This document shows positions 44,068 to 55,179 of a DNA stretch of 64,000 nt, one piece after another. The position numbers were made by a program, and so were the translations under genes. The stretch comes from Lojkania enalia. Taxonomy: Eukaryota; Ascomycota; Dothideomycetes; Pleosporales. The notes below the pieces were generated by a model that was not told the origin of the DNA, did no database searches, and saw nothing but the letters and a program-made list of their open reading frames with translations. Every line of letters starts with the position of its first letter. Positions within the stretch are counted from its first letter, which is position 1. The DNA lies in the NCBI GenBank assembly GCA_010094045.1, contig ML986580.1:450059-514058 (forward strand), written 5' to 3'.

Positions 44068-45765
44068 TTAGTTCATGTGAATCCTGAACCGTTGCCTCAC
44101 ATCCTTCCTGCATTTAGGACATTTCGATCCCTTTGTTGGTACGTGCTGGTGCTTAACCGGAATAACCACATCTGCGCAGTACTCGCACATGATCATATGT
44201 CCACAAGGCAACAAAACAGTATCAGATATCAGTGAATAGCAGACTTGGCATGCCAAATTTTTGGTCATTTGCTCTTCGGTCATGGGTGGTGGGCGATTCG
44301 GCTGGTTGTCAAGCGTAAGTGCTGGGGAGTTGGGAGGATTTCGATTGATAGCTCGTTGCAGACGCCTAAGCTCCTCTTCTAAATGTACCATGGTGCCCCG
44401 GTAATCGGTGGGGTCCAAGGGCCGGCTTGGAGGTAGTCTTGAGGTGGTCGTCGTCATGGATTCGCTCGGCGGCGCTGATGTTGATGGAACGGCGGCGACT
44501 GAGTCTATGGAGCCGACTTCGGACGTCATGGTGACTGAAGGCTCGAGTTCATTTCTGCGCGATTCTTGCATGACGCCCCATAACAGCTGCTCTTCGATCT
44601 CTCGCCGTTCCGATGAGGAAAGCGGGGCTGTATTAGGCGCAATCGTATCGCCTGATGCGCGCAGTTCTTCCGCCTGGCGGTACCTGTCGAACGCTCGATT
44701 GAACATGACTGATATTGGAGACTGGTAATCATCTTGCTGGACCTCTTCTCGGCTCCCGAATACACGCGCAAATCGTTCCCGGGCACGTTGTAGGTGCCGC
44801 TCGGTTCGTGTCATGGGTCGAGGTCGGCCCAGCATTTCTCGATGTAATAGTTGTTCCTGACTACGTCTTCCCTCGGCTCGAGAGTTGGCTTCGTCCTCAG
44901 ATGCTTCTTCCAGAAGACTGTCTAAAGCGGCCTCAAGGCTGGGCTGTGGCTCGTCTTGCCTCTCTTCGTCTTCTTCTGGCAGTCGTTCTCTCCTGAAGCA
45001 ATTCTCGGGTCTGGTCGCATCGTTTGGCCTTCGCGCTCTTAGTTGATCCAGCGTCCGCGGCAAGAACCCTGGGCTAACCTCCTTCAAAGACTCTCCAATC
45101 ACTGCAATGCGCCTGCTCTGTCCCGTCTGCCCTCTTGACAATCCGATATCCGCGGTGAAACTCAAACCAGCGCTCCAGGAACTCGGTCTGGTCCGGTATT
45201 TGTGGAATCTGCGTTTGTGTGGTCTCAAGCGGGGGATACGTAGCGGCAAGCCGGTTTGACCAGAACTCTGTATGGCGTACGTCAGACACTCGGAGCAAAC
45301 AAATAATGTTCGACGGAAATAATGCAATTAGTGGGAGGCTAACTGTTGGGGAACCATACCTTGACAGTACCAGCAGTAGCCCTGCCACCGAGTTCCCCGT
45401 TGGACGAACCCCACGCCATCAATATAGACTCTGTACGTTCGCGAGTGAGGCCGTTCGTCGGCACATGCGCAGCAACTCCCCGTCGCCGTCAAGCGACAGG
45501 ACGTGGCGAGCTTGTGAGGACAATGCGAGTCCAAGCGGGGGCAATCCGCCGTTAATGTGCCCATGGTTGGAATGGTTTCCCGCAAGGAGAAGACTATGGT
45601 TTCGCCGACTGTGGTGACAATGCGATCTTCTTGGGGTATAAATGGCAGATGAGTCGAACTCGGCGTCACAAAGCGGATATATGGAATGTAGGAGAAGTGC
45701 TCAGGTAGATTGCTGAGCATCCGAGGCTGGTGGGGCAGGAGGTCGGCCCATGCTTCCTCCAACAT
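44068..45765 (-). CDS. RING-finger protein (probable E3 ubiquitin ligase), about 520 aa
   Basis: Exons 45765-45360, 45267-45079 and 45035-44068 give one frame. The C-terminus has a C3HC4 RING: CQVCYSLI, LPCGHMIMCEYC and KCPKCRKDVRQR. The middle is acidic/basic and helix-prone (SLEAALDSLLEEASEDEANS). The N-terminal part has another Cys cluster (DSHCPHKLATSCRLTATGSC, CWYCQEFW) that may bind zinc. The first intron (45359-45268) has good signals. The second (45078-45036) is only 43 nt with a weak GTTAGC donor, so this junction is tentative. The frame is open upstream to about 45948 with no ATG, so a further 5' exon may exist. Ubiquitin transfer is inferred from the RING alone. Confidence 0.72.
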
Positions 45766-46604
45766 CAGGCCCCGCTCCTGGGCTTCTCCCGTCCTTAGCC
45801 CTCCGCCTACATCACACAGAAAGCTCTTCCTAATACAGCCGATTCCGAAATTGGCTTCTATCCAAATACACTCTCTGAATATTGCCTCGCGAAGGCCCGT
45901 ACACACGCTATCCCGCAAGCAGTGACGCTCTATACTTGTAGATTTCACTGCTGCGTATAGAATATGCTGACATTTATAATTTTTATAGCAATAAGGACGG
46001 GCCGACTATGATCCGGAGGGATCTCGGCGGGATGAGCATGGCTGGCTGACCCGCCAAGACTCATGCACAGGCCATCTATAACATCCAGACTAGATGTCCA
46101 GTAGGATACTACAATACAGCAGAGTACCGTGGTAGATCAACTGTGCAGTAGCAAGACCAAGTTAGATATGGAGTGATTCCTGCACATACGCCTGCACCTT
46201 TCAGAGCTTGGCGATAGCAGCAAACCTATCTCGCCTCCTGCGGCAATATCCCCAGCCATATAATTGATGACTTCTCGAGCCATTCCTAAGGACTTGTTGT
46301 TGCTGCAAGGAATTGAGTCAAGGCAAGAATCGGGGTTGACTGGAAAACTCGCTACAGAAGAGAGACTAGTACTAATCGAGCTTCCGGATCACCTGATTTC
46401 TCCAACGCTTATTGCCGCATCGAATCGAAATGTGAGGCTGAGAACCGTTCTATGGTGGAGGCACAGCGCCTGATTAGGAATCGGGAACTGCAAAATGCAA
46501 TGTCCCGAAGCAACCCCTCAGCCGCAATACTTAGTTCAGCATGATCCTGTTACGCTAGCTTCGTCTTCCAAAAATCAATACCCAAATTGCCAGTCATTAG
46601 CACA
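45766..46604. other. Divergent intergenic region between the RING and HET genes
   Basis: May contain a missing 5' exon of the RING gene (up to about 45991). Short frames otherwise. Confidence 0.4.
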
Positions 46605-48647
46605 ATGGAAGGCTTGAAAGAGATATCCACAATTAATCCCCTGAAATACGAAAAACTCCTGCTCAAGGACTCTATCCGAATTCTCAAACTTGAAGCAGCT
46701 CAAACGGACGACGCGGAACTCCACGCGTCCTTTTTCGAGACCAAACTGTCTGAGGCGCCATCGTACGAAGCTATCTCATACACATGGGGCGCTGCAGCAG
46801 TTTCAAAAACTCTGCATTTCCCCTCCGGCTATGTCAAGATCACCGAGAATCTTGATTCGGCCTTGAGGCGCTTCCGGCATAAGGATTGTGAACGAATAAT
46901 CTGGGCAGATGCCGTCTGCATAGACCAGAAAAACGACGCGGAGAAGGGAGCTCAAGTCGCCATAATGGGTGACATCTACAAAAGGGCTTCACAGGTACTT
47001 ATTTGGCTTGGAAACGACTCGCCGGAGATAGCGCACGCTATACAAGGCTATGAAATCCTTGCGGATGAATTGAGTACCTCGAACACTTCGATGAAACGGT
47101 GGAATCCCCAGATATTAGAATTTCATAAACGCTTATCACGTAAATATTCGGAAGATGCTCAACCAGAGCCAGAGCCCGAGGCATTCCAGGAAGATTTCGA
47201 ATCGCTTTTGGACGGATTGACGCTAGAATCACGACTCCCATTTCTCACTCAAGGTGCTGGAATACCTGACATGATCATGGGCTACGGAATGAACCTTATC
47301 TACAACAGGCCTTGGTTTTCAAGGCTTTGGACCGTGCAGGAAGTCGCCCTGGCTTCAAAAGCGACACTGTTCTGTGGAAGACATGAGTTGGACTGGCCAC
47401 GCTTTGCAGCAGTCATGGCTCTGTTTAAATCACATCTGTTACGAAGAAGCGATTACATGCGCAATCCCGATGCTATTCTTGGAGCATGCTCCGTGGTCGA
47501 AACGAGAGCCATGTACCAACTACTCGCCACTTCGAAAGAAGAGGCCACCACTGCGCAATTGCCACGCTTCAATCGCATTGTCGAAATCATTCGAAGTCAG
47601 AAATGCACAGACGATCGAGATCGAATCTACGGGCTGTTGAATCTCCGCCCCCCCGGTACGTCCTTGGACATTCAACCAGACTACTCCAAGCCAGCGTCCT
47701 TTGTCTACCTAGACTATGCGCTGAAGTCTCTCGAGCAAGGAAACTTCGAGATTCTCTACGATGCCGGAAACTGGTATCGAGGGGATACTGGTGGCTTAAT
47801 TATCCTTAGTCCGGATGAGGCTCTACCAACTTGGGTTCCCGATTTCCGCAAGAACAGTATTCGCAATCAGTTGCCATGGCTGAGACATGCACCTGACTTT
47901 CAGACCAGCATCTGCGGGGAATTTTCTTGGAACACTCCGAAGCTTGATGACGGAAGAATTCCAACGTGTATCCAAATAGGTGGTTTCTTTATGGACCAAA
48001 TCACTGGAGTAATAGGAAATCGATTACCACAGCAGCAGGTTCATATTGCCACTCAACCCCAAACTTTCACTCTGACCCAGGAACTGGTCAGAGCTTGCCA
48101 AGAGCTTTTCCAACAAAGTTGCGCCCAAAAGGTGTACCCGACTGGTCAAGACCCAGAAGTTGCCTTCTGGAGTACAATGGTAATGAAAGGGAGCTGCACA
48201 AGTATGGCCCGAATATTTGGAGACCGTAGGGCCCCGCCTCAAGCCATACTTAAGTTAGGTCGCTTTTATGAGAAGCACTGTCTTGACGATGAGAATGGAG
48301 AAGTTGCTAGGCACCCTCTTGTGGACTTGTGGCTCAACACCGACGAGATAAACACCTTCCAGAACCTAAGTTCTGAGGCTCAGTGTGCAGCTGTGTTTTA
48401 CGAATGTATTCGGGAGACGATGAATTCAATTGAATTTGTAGTCACCAAGAAAGGATTCATGGGGTTGGTCCCACCGGGAACACAGACTGGAGACCTTGTG
48501 GCCATTATTTCTGGAGCAGCCTATCCATTTGTTGTACGACCCATTCCGGGGGCAACTTTCTTTATTCTTGTTGGTCCTTGTTATATTCATGGTTTGATGC
48601 ATGGAATAAGTTACGGGGGTGAACCATGCTCTATCTCTCTTATTTAA
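46605..48647 (+). CDS. HET-domain protein, 680 aa
   Basis: Single exon; ATG at 46605. The heterokaryon-incompatibility domain is complete: APSYEAISYTWG, ITENLDSALRRFR, IIWADAVCIDQKNDAEKG, IMGDIYKRASQVLIWLG, and later YNRPWFSRLWTVQEVALA. TDDRDRIYGLLNL follows at about residue 340. The C-terminal half is of the kind commonly attached to HET domains and ends with PGATFFILVGPCYIHG. There is no NACHT, WD40 or ankyrin part. HET proteins act in allorecognition and cell death on fusion of unlike strains. Which partner gene it answers to cannot be seen. The reading frame is undamaged. Confidence 0.9.
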   Translation: MEGLKEISTINPLKYEKLLLKDSIRILKLEAAQTDDAELHASFFETKLSEAPSYEAISYTWGAAAVSKTLHFPSGYVKITENLDSALRRFRHKDCERIIWADAVCIDQKNDAEKGAQVAIMGDIYKRASQVLIWLGNDSPEIAHAIQGYEILADELSTSNTSMKRWNPQILEFHKRLSRKYSEDAQPEPEPEAFQEDFESLLDGLTLESRLPFLTQGAGIPDMIMGYGMNLIYNRPWFSRLWTVQEVALASKATLFCGRHELDWPRFAAVMALFKSHLLRRSDYMRNPDAILGACSVVETRAMYQLLATSKEEATTAQLPRFNRIVEIIRSQKCTDDRDRIYGLLNLRPPGTSLDIQPDYSKPASFVYLDYALKSLEQGNFEILYDAGNWYRGDTGGLIILSPDEALPTWVPDFRKNSIRNQLPWLRHAPDFQTSICGEFSWNTPKLDDGRIPTCIQIGGFFMDQITGVIGNRLPQQQVHIATQPQTFTLTQELVRACQELFQQSCAQKVYPTGQDPEVAFWSTMVMKGSCTSMARIFGDRRAPPQAILKLGRFYEKHCLDDENGEVARHPLVDLWLNTDEINTFQNLSSEAQCAAVFYECIRETMNSIEFVVTKKGFMGLVPPGTQTGDLVAIISGAAYPFVVRPIPGATFFILVGPCYIHGLMHGISYGGEPCSISLI

Positions 48648-49203
48648 TTTTAATGTTGCCATCGCCACATTCATTCGCTACAATCGCGAGCGGAATCAAT
48701 TTCCGGTTTTGCATTTTCGATTTGTTTGATTTGATTTGATTTTTCTTACGCCTCGGGTGCCAATAGGCCCGGTAAGCTGTTCTACGATATTTATGCTGGT
48801 GCGAACGCTGAGAACTTTCAGTCCATTGTCTCATTCTCGGTCCTCTCTTTTATACTGCTGGGCTTTCCACTCTGACTTTGATTTTCGATTTGTTCTCAGC
48901 GCTCGGTCCCGACGACGAGGGTCTTATCTAGCTAATACTAGCGTATTATATTTACCTATTACTATATGATAACGTAAGGCACGTGATCTATCACAGTACA
49001 CAATAGACCTCTTTATCGGCGGTTGTGACTGCCATGTACCTGAGCAACGTGCCCCTGGAAAGGTTCGTGTCGAAATAGCTAGTGGCTACGGATAGGACTT
49101 TGAAGTTGGGTTTGTGGGGTTCAGGGGACCAGCATTTGACGCATTTGTAGATGAAGCGGGAGATTGTAATTGTGATGGAGATTTGGGGGTTAGAAACTGG
49201 GGT
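48648..49203. other. Intergenic, with a short TTTGA-type tandem tract
   Basis: A TTTGAT-like repeat lies near 48722-48741. Minus frames (49272-48991) have no motif and cross the inverted repeat described below. Confidence 0.4.
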
Positions 49204-49252
49204 AACATCTATCCCTGCGTGATCGGACACCCTGTGTGATCGGACACCGGCG
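49204..49252 (+). repeat. Left copy of a ~49-bp inverted repeat
   Basis: Begins AACATCTATCC and contains TCGGACACCCTGTGT. About 44 of 49 bases match the reverse complement of 50597-50645. Inside it GATCGGACACC occurs twice. Together the two copies resemble terminal inverted repeats of a DNA transposon. Confidence 0.75.
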
Positions 49253-49697
49253 CTGTTATTTAAACATAACACAACACACAGCTAGCTTGCATCGTAGATA
49301 ATCTCGGAATAGATACTACGAGCTATGCGGTTTATCCTAACGATATACTTCTCTAAAATCTCTTCTACTTGATCTATAATACCACGAAACGTCCTTAGCT
49401 AATTACTGGCATAGCGTCTATCCGGATAGCTTCGGGCGAAACAAGGGGCTCGAGAATCATGCTGAAAATCGCTCATACTGTAGATAGATAGTAATCGAGC
49501 GTAACCCGAGTGTAGAGATAAATTATCAATAGTAGCCGTTATATTTATGTAGTAATTTAATGCCTCATCCCAGAAAGTGCAAATTCGAGGTGAAGGTTAG
49601 CTATAAGGAGAGTAATGAAAGCGGTATAGCTGCCAGCGTACCGAGTGTGGCCGCGTGTTGCCTGATTGCCTAATTGTTGTCGATTACCATCATTACG

Positions 49698-50006
49698 TCA
49701 AAATTTCTTACTAGCACCATCAGGATGTCCGCCCTTGGCAATCCGTTCCTTCTCCCTCTGCTCCGTCAACCTAGTGAATTCCTCATTCGCTCGCAGTATG
49801 TTCGCTTCCAGCTGAGCTGCATGCTCTTCAGTAGGCACCTCAACCGTTCGATCTTCGCCTGAAGTCTTGGCGACGGAATATGACTTGTATCCGTTCTTTG
49901 AGACTTCCACGCCATCCACCTCTTCGATCTCGCCAGCTAGAGGGCTATCGCCGGTGGGATTAGGAGGTAAGGGTTTGTTCCTGTCTGCCGATGTCGAAGT
50001 TGCCAT
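49698..50006 (-). CDS. Small hydrophilic protein, 102 aa
   Basis: Single exon, ATG at 50006. The sequence is acidic and helix-prone, with KPLPPNPTGDSPLAG near the N-terminus, VDGVEVSKNGYKSYSVAK in the middle and a charged helix (RANEEFTRLTEQREKERIAK) at the end. No signal peptide or membrane segment. I do not recognise the family. It lies between the two inverted repeats, so it may have been carried by an element. Confidence 0.55.
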   Translation of the reverse strand: MATSTSADRNKPLPPNPTGDSPLAGEIEEVDGVEVSKNGYKSYSVAKTSGEDRTVEVPTEEHAAQLEANILRANEEFTRLTEQREKERIAKGGHPDGASKKF

Positions 50007-50596
50007 AGTTGCGAGTTGATGGGTTAGTGACAAAGATCGTATGATGTACTGTTCGCGAAGCCGGTTCAATTCATCTGCAGCCGTATTTGTTATCTTTAAG
50101 TACGAACTTCTGGATGGCTTACTAGGTGCTGTTTAGAAATCAGGAGATTTGATTAGGGCAAGTCTATCATTTATATGCGGGGCTGAATTCTCAGCCTTGT
50201 AAAGATGCCAAGATACCTTAGCAAGTGCATGCACCGTGCATGCGCCTTGTTAAGCGCTCAGGCTTCGGTCCCTTCTTGGGCGCTAGGCTGCTTTCGGGTT
50301 TTCGCACGGCAAATTCGAGGTCATCGCTGTCTAACCCTCCCAGAGCACTAGCATCCATTAATAATCCTCGGCTTTCTCGGAACAGACTTTTATCATGTTT
50401 TTCTACATTATATCTATTTTGGCTGACTTTAAAATAACACAGCCGCTGTTTGTATTGGCGAAAAGTGGTATTGTACTATAAATAAAAACGATGCCTAGCC
50501 GATATTATCACGGATTCAACTCTATAAGCTAATGCCTTTAATCCGAGGCTGTCTAAATTCTTAGCCCGTTGTTGGCTTTATTGTGGTTTAAACCGT
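50007..50596. other. AT-rich interior of the inverted-repeat locus
   Basis: No gene. Contains a direct-palindrome-like GTGCATGCACCGTGCATGC at about 50225-50243. Confidence 0.4.
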
Positions 50597-50645
50597 CGGC
50601 GGCGTCCGATTACACAGGGTGTCCGACCACGCACGGATAGATGTT
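50597..50645 (-). repeat. Right copy of the ~49-bp inverted repeat
   Basis: Reads ACACAGGGTGTCCGA on the plus strand and ends GGATAGATGTT. It is the reverse complement of the left copy with about five mismatches. Confidence 0.75.
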
Positions 50646-50683
50646 GTCATGGGGATTTTCGGCTAGTCTGCCGAGCTGTATCA

Positions 50684-50745
50684 GATATCGACGTACGATA
50701 TCACGGTCGATATCACGCCGGATATCACGCTGGATATCAGCTGAT
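50684..50745. repeat. 12-bp tandem repeat, each unit containing GATATC
   Basis: About five units with the pattern (C/G)GATATCACG(G/C)(T/C) follow one another without gap, drifting slightly. The GATATC palindrome recurs every 12 bp, so the same face of the helix is not repeated exactly but the spacing is regular. It lies about 40 bp outside the right inverted repeat. Confidence 0.75.
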
Positions 50746-51193
50746 ATACCCCTTTTTCATGTACATAAATATGGCCCGCTGGCCATCTTCATAACTGCAG
50801 TTCAGCTCCTCATCTCCCTCCCTGAGACAAGATTCGCCTCTCACCACAGATGTTACCGTTGTTCAAGAAATTGCGGATTTATATAGGACACCATCCATTA
50901 TCCATCTAATCACGTATTCTCATACGTAGGATTTTAGTTTGCCGTCTTCAATGTCTTGTGCTTATGTAGGACATTGGAAACTATTCAGTTGTAAACTAGA
51001 AACAAGACAATGACAAATGAAATTTAGAAAATTATATATAAAGGGACATCTCGAATATGCCTAATATAGCCAACCCCCCAAAGTCTTGTTTGGCAGAGTA
51101 TTGAGCATTGAAGCCGAAAAAACAGTGTATTATATTTAACACCTTCTACTTTTAACTAGGTGAGAAATCCGCCAAAGCGGGAAAACGAGGCAA
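50746..51193. other. Intergenic, 3' side of iwr1
   Basis: AT-rich from 51000. No gene supported. Confidence 0.4.
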
Positions 51194-52423
51194 TCACTCG
51201 CCAATCTTGCCCCAGTACCCAGATCTATGAGGAAAATAGTTAGTATTGTCGTCCTCGTCCTCACTAAAGCCCTCTGGCTCGTCTATAGTCAAGTCATACT
51301 CATCGTGATCTATCCCGTGGTAGTACTTGTATGCGTTTCGGTCGTACTCGTCGTCCTCGCTGAGGTCCTCATCTGGGTAGTCATTGCCGTAGTAGTCCTC
51401 GGCATTTGAGTCTTCATCGTCGCTGAAGACCTCCTCTTCCTCGTAGTCGGCAAAAAATTGCGCCGAGTTTGATTCGTCCACGTTAAGATAGCCAATGGAG
51501 CCCTGAGGTACGGGCAAAGTACCATCGGTGCCCGGTAGCGTAGGTTGGAGAATGTAAGTGTCGTAGACGTACTCGTCGACATCCATCGCATCAGAGTCAT
51601 GAGGAGGGGCGTTAGAAGCGGTGCCCTGAGCGTCAGTGGATGTGAAGAATTGTTGTTTCTCTTTCTTTAGAATTACGGCTAGTTGGCTTGGATGACGATC
51701 CTTGAATCGGAGCTTCGGAGCTTTAGGCTTGAACTTTGACGGAGAAACTTGCCTATGAGGCGAAGCTTGCTCATCGGCGACCTCATTGGCAAACCGTTCC
51801 ATTGCTTCGACGATTTCCTGTGGAGGTTCCGCGGTGGGCTGCGAAAGACGGCGGGTTGGAAGAGTGGCCCGCGCACCGGGACGCTTGCGTGGAGTGGATA
51901 GAAGAGCTGGCGAAGGTGGAGTAGACGAAAGAGTTGGTGAAGCGTGCACCGTGGAGTCTTCCGCTTCTGACTTGGCGGGCCGAGTTGCAAGAGAACTCTG
52001 GTGCGGGAGAGTGGTACCGTCTATAGCTGTGCATTTGGATTCAATCAAAACAATGTTAGCGGTTCTAGCTCCGGGATCTCGCTGGGAAAAGTGGAATGTC
52101 CGCCGCTGTGAGGATTGCGCAGAAGATGGAGGGGCGTGATTCAACAGAGGTATGTGATGCGGCGATGCAAGCCTTCGGAAGATGAATGAGCCACGCTGTG
52201 TTTGGGTTTTAATTCTCTTTTCATCAGGCTCCGCTGCTCCATCGGACGTCGTGTTGCCCTCTTTGAATCGCTTACCCATATGCTCAACCACTACACTAGT
52301 TAGTCAGATATAGCTCTATTAGTGCATTTGAGTTTGATCTGGGATGCTCTTACCGAGCGAATCGACCGGTATCTCACTCCGCTTCCGCTTCACGGAGAGC
52401 GTCTGTGGAACGTAGCCAGACAT
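51194..52423 (-). CDS. IWR1: RNA polymerase II nuclear import factor Iwr1, 388 aa
   Basis: Exons 52423-52354 and 52290-51194 (intron 63 nt). The start MSGYVPQTLSVKRKRSEIPV carries the basic bipartite-type signal expected for Iwr1 nuclear import. A Ser/Pro-rich middle is followed by the Iwr1 domain: EYVYDTYILQP, IGYLNVDESNSAQFFADYEE, EEVFSDDEDSNAEDYYGNDY and YPDEDLSEDDEYD. It ends with an acidic tail and SGYWGKIGE. Iwr1 binds assembled Pol II between the large subunits and takes it into the nucleus with importin alpha. Divergent from the ENT transporter gene. Confidence 0.9.
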
Positions 52424-53210
52424 CGCGGTCAAAGGCACGTGTCTGCGCGCGTAGCTCTCTGGCGTTGAATTGAGATCCTGCTCTTTATTTATCGCTAGGA
52501 GAGTTCGGGAACCTAGTCACCTAGAGCTTATTGTACCTAGGTAAACAAGACACGAAGTGAGTAGAATTACGGCGGAAGAAGTGCCCTCGCAAGCAATTTT
52601 TTTTAATATGAATTAGAAGTCTATGGGATCTGTCTATTGTTAATTTTATACACTCGTTCTAAGGGCTATCTAGATTATAGAGCATACGGCTGTTCTGATG
52701 GCGACGGACTCGAAAGATCGCGGATCAGTCCACTTAATCTAGAACAAGCTTATGCGTGCAACAGGTTGTTCTTGATATGAAATTAGCGGTACAAGGTATA
52801 TCTAGCTTTGAACCAATAGTTGTTTTACCAGACAAAGACTAGATAGCCGTGGGCTAGAGGATAGTGTGGTGTGACTGCTTCATGGTATAGGGAATGGAAG
52901 TTGAGCGATGGAGTAGTGACTTGATAAACAAGGGCTTAATAATAGATTATGTAAATATCGCCAAGACTACCGAGCATCATGTGCCAGTCGTCATACAGCG
53001 CCTGGAGCTGTTCAACATCATCTGCTCCATCTGGTCGCCCATGGCGCTGAAATCGAGGGCTGCCTGAAAAATGACAACTTATTTGACTCGATGCTGCCTC
53101 TGTCGCCACTTAACGTGCATCCCGACCAAACAACGCACCCGAACACCTCGATTCGAGAACCGTAAGTCCCATAAATCTCTATAGGCTAAGCAGGAAGGGC
53201 AGCAGCATTC
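52424..53210. other. Divergent intergenic region between iwr1 and the ENT gene
   Basis: Holds both promoters. No other gene. A T8 run lies near 52598. Confidence 0.45.
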
Positions 53211-54608
53211 ATGATGGAGCGTTTACTGCATATATTCAAGAGGAGAGACTCCTCCTATGAACCGCTGGAAGGCGGCTCCGAAGGCCCAAACGGAGAGCAG
53301 ATTACACGTCCAAAGTTTAACAGGTTCTCATGGATCGATTACTCGGTCTTCCTCTTGCTTGGGGTTGCTATGCTTTGGGCATGGTGAGCATATCCAGCAA
53401 CCCTCATGCTGTCTCTCTAATTTTGGTATAGGAATATGTTCTTGGCCGCTGCACCCTATTTCCAACACCGTTTCCAATCCAATGATTCCCTACTCCGGAA
53501 CTTCCAGTCTGCGGAGCTATCGGTCTCTACCGTCGGCAATTTGGGATCCATGATTGTTCTCACCAAGCTTCAGGCGCGTGCCAACTATCCGAAGCGCATA
53601 ATCGCCGCCCTCGCCCTGAATGTTGTAGTCTTCACACTCCTTGCCATATCCACCCGTCAGTTCCTTGAGGTATCGGCAGGAGTATATTTCGCTTTTCTGA
53701 TGGCAATGGTGCTCAGTGCCAGCTTAGCAACAGGGTTGTGCCAAAACGGCGTCTTTGCCTACGTATCTGGATTCGGAAGAGAAGAATATACACAGGGCAT
53801 CATGACTGGACAAGGCATTGCTGGGGTCCTTCCTTGCATTGCACAAATAGTATCGGTACTCTCAGTCGAAGAAAGAAAGTCCGAGGAGGGTGTGCCCCAG
53901 GAATCGAGCACTTCCGCCTTTGCCTATTTCCTGACTGCCACCATCGTCTCGGCCCTCACCCTCGCCGCATTCGCTCTGGTTCTTGCCCGCCACGGCTCCA
54001 GAGATAGCATCAAGCTCGCTATTCCTTCTAACGATGATGATTACATGCCAACGCCCGACGCTCGCAAATCAATCCCTCTCATCAACCTCTTCAGAAAGCT
54101 GTTCTGGTTATCCGCCGCCGTGTTCCTCACTTTCGCAGTCACTATGACATACCCAGTCTTCACGCAGCAAATTCTCAGCGTTCGGGACCCAGCTGCGGCA
54201 TCCCGTTTATTCCAAGCGGCCTCATTCATCCCGCTCGGTTTTCTCTTCTGGAACATTGGCGACTTGATCGGTCGCATGGTCCCCATCATTCCTGCTCTGA
54301 GTCTTACTTCTCGCCCCCATGTCTTGTTCTTCTTGTCTATCGCTAGAGTGGCCTTCATCCCTTTGTATCTCCTTTGCAATCTCCGCGGCAAGGGAGCGAA
54401 GGTTAGCTCCGATGCTTTTTATCTCATAGTCGTTCAACTACTTTTCGGCGTCACCAATGGGTATGTCGGGAGCAGCTGCATGATGGGCTTTGTAGAATAT
54501 GTCGAGGAGGACGAACGGGAAGCCGCTGGAGGATTCATGTCGCTGTGTCTTGTTGCAGGGTTGACAACAGGTAGCTTTTTGAGTTTCTTTGCTGCGAGAT
54601 TGGGATAA
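53211..54608 (+). CDS. Equilibrative nucleoside transporter (ENT/SLC29, Fun26-like), 449 aa
   Basis: Exons 53211-53383 and 53432-54608 (intron 48 nt). The cytosolic N-terminus contains SSYEPLEGG. The first membrane segment is FSWIDYSVFLLLGVAMLWAW followed by NMFLAAAPYF, the ENT signature across the splice junction. Further blocks are GLCQNGVFAYVSGF and YTQGIMTGQGIAG, a large central loop, and TNGYVGSSCMMGF near the end. About eleven membrane segments are expected. Yeast Fun26 moves nucleosides and bases out of the vacuole; fungal ENTs are usually vacuolar, so that location is likely but inferred. Confidence 0.92.
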
Positions 54609-55179
54609 TTATGAAATAATTTTTTTCAATATCTTACATGGGCGGGCGTTGGGTGGGATTCATCAGCATTCGGTTTTTGGATACTTAGAACGTTATTAAG
54701 AGCATATGGCTTTTGCCAAATTTAAACGCTTGCGAGTGAGCTCATTATATAAGTGCAAAGTTCGCTCTGGGCTCTGCTCTTGCAGCGGCGCATCTCAACA
54801 CCCACAGGCACCCACAAAAGTACGTCAGAGTTCATAGTCAAGTCCTGATAGACTGGAGGACACACGGACGATGAAACACGCAAACAAGCACAGAAACATC
54901 TGTAATTTATTTATATTCAATGACCGGAAAGAAGGGTATCATCGTGCACCTATAGTATCGGATTAGATCCGATCTTCGAGGTTCGCCCACCTCAAATACG
55001 CATAACCCATTGCCCATAGCCCATAGAAAATAAAACACCTATGATATCCCGAAGGACTTGACCGAATCATTCCTCCAACGCCGAGTCCATATCCTTAAAA
55101 CCGAGTCTAATCGGGTCGAGCACACGCTCAATTTCCCTTTAAATAATATACATGGAAGGGAGCATAGGACGCATTGAGC
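54609..55179. other. Convergent 3' region of ENT and sgf73
   Basis: No gene. Contains several close CCCATAGCCCATAG-type words near 55010-55025. Confidence 0.45.

Larger units (their letters stand above)
49204..50645. mobile_element. Possible TIR-bounded element of 1442 bp
   Basis: Defined only by the two facing inverted repeats at its ends. No transposase is readable inside. The interior holds an intact-looking 102-codon gene and AT-rich sequence. No target-site duplication is obvious (flanks GGT and GTC). It may be a non-autonomous element carrying a host gene, or two independent MITE-like copies in opposite orientation. Confidence 0.4.

Noticed and set aside
50225..50243. GTGCATGCACCGTGCATGC near-palindrome
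   Set aside because: Short alternating sequence; no promoter or operator context that would make it a regulatory site.
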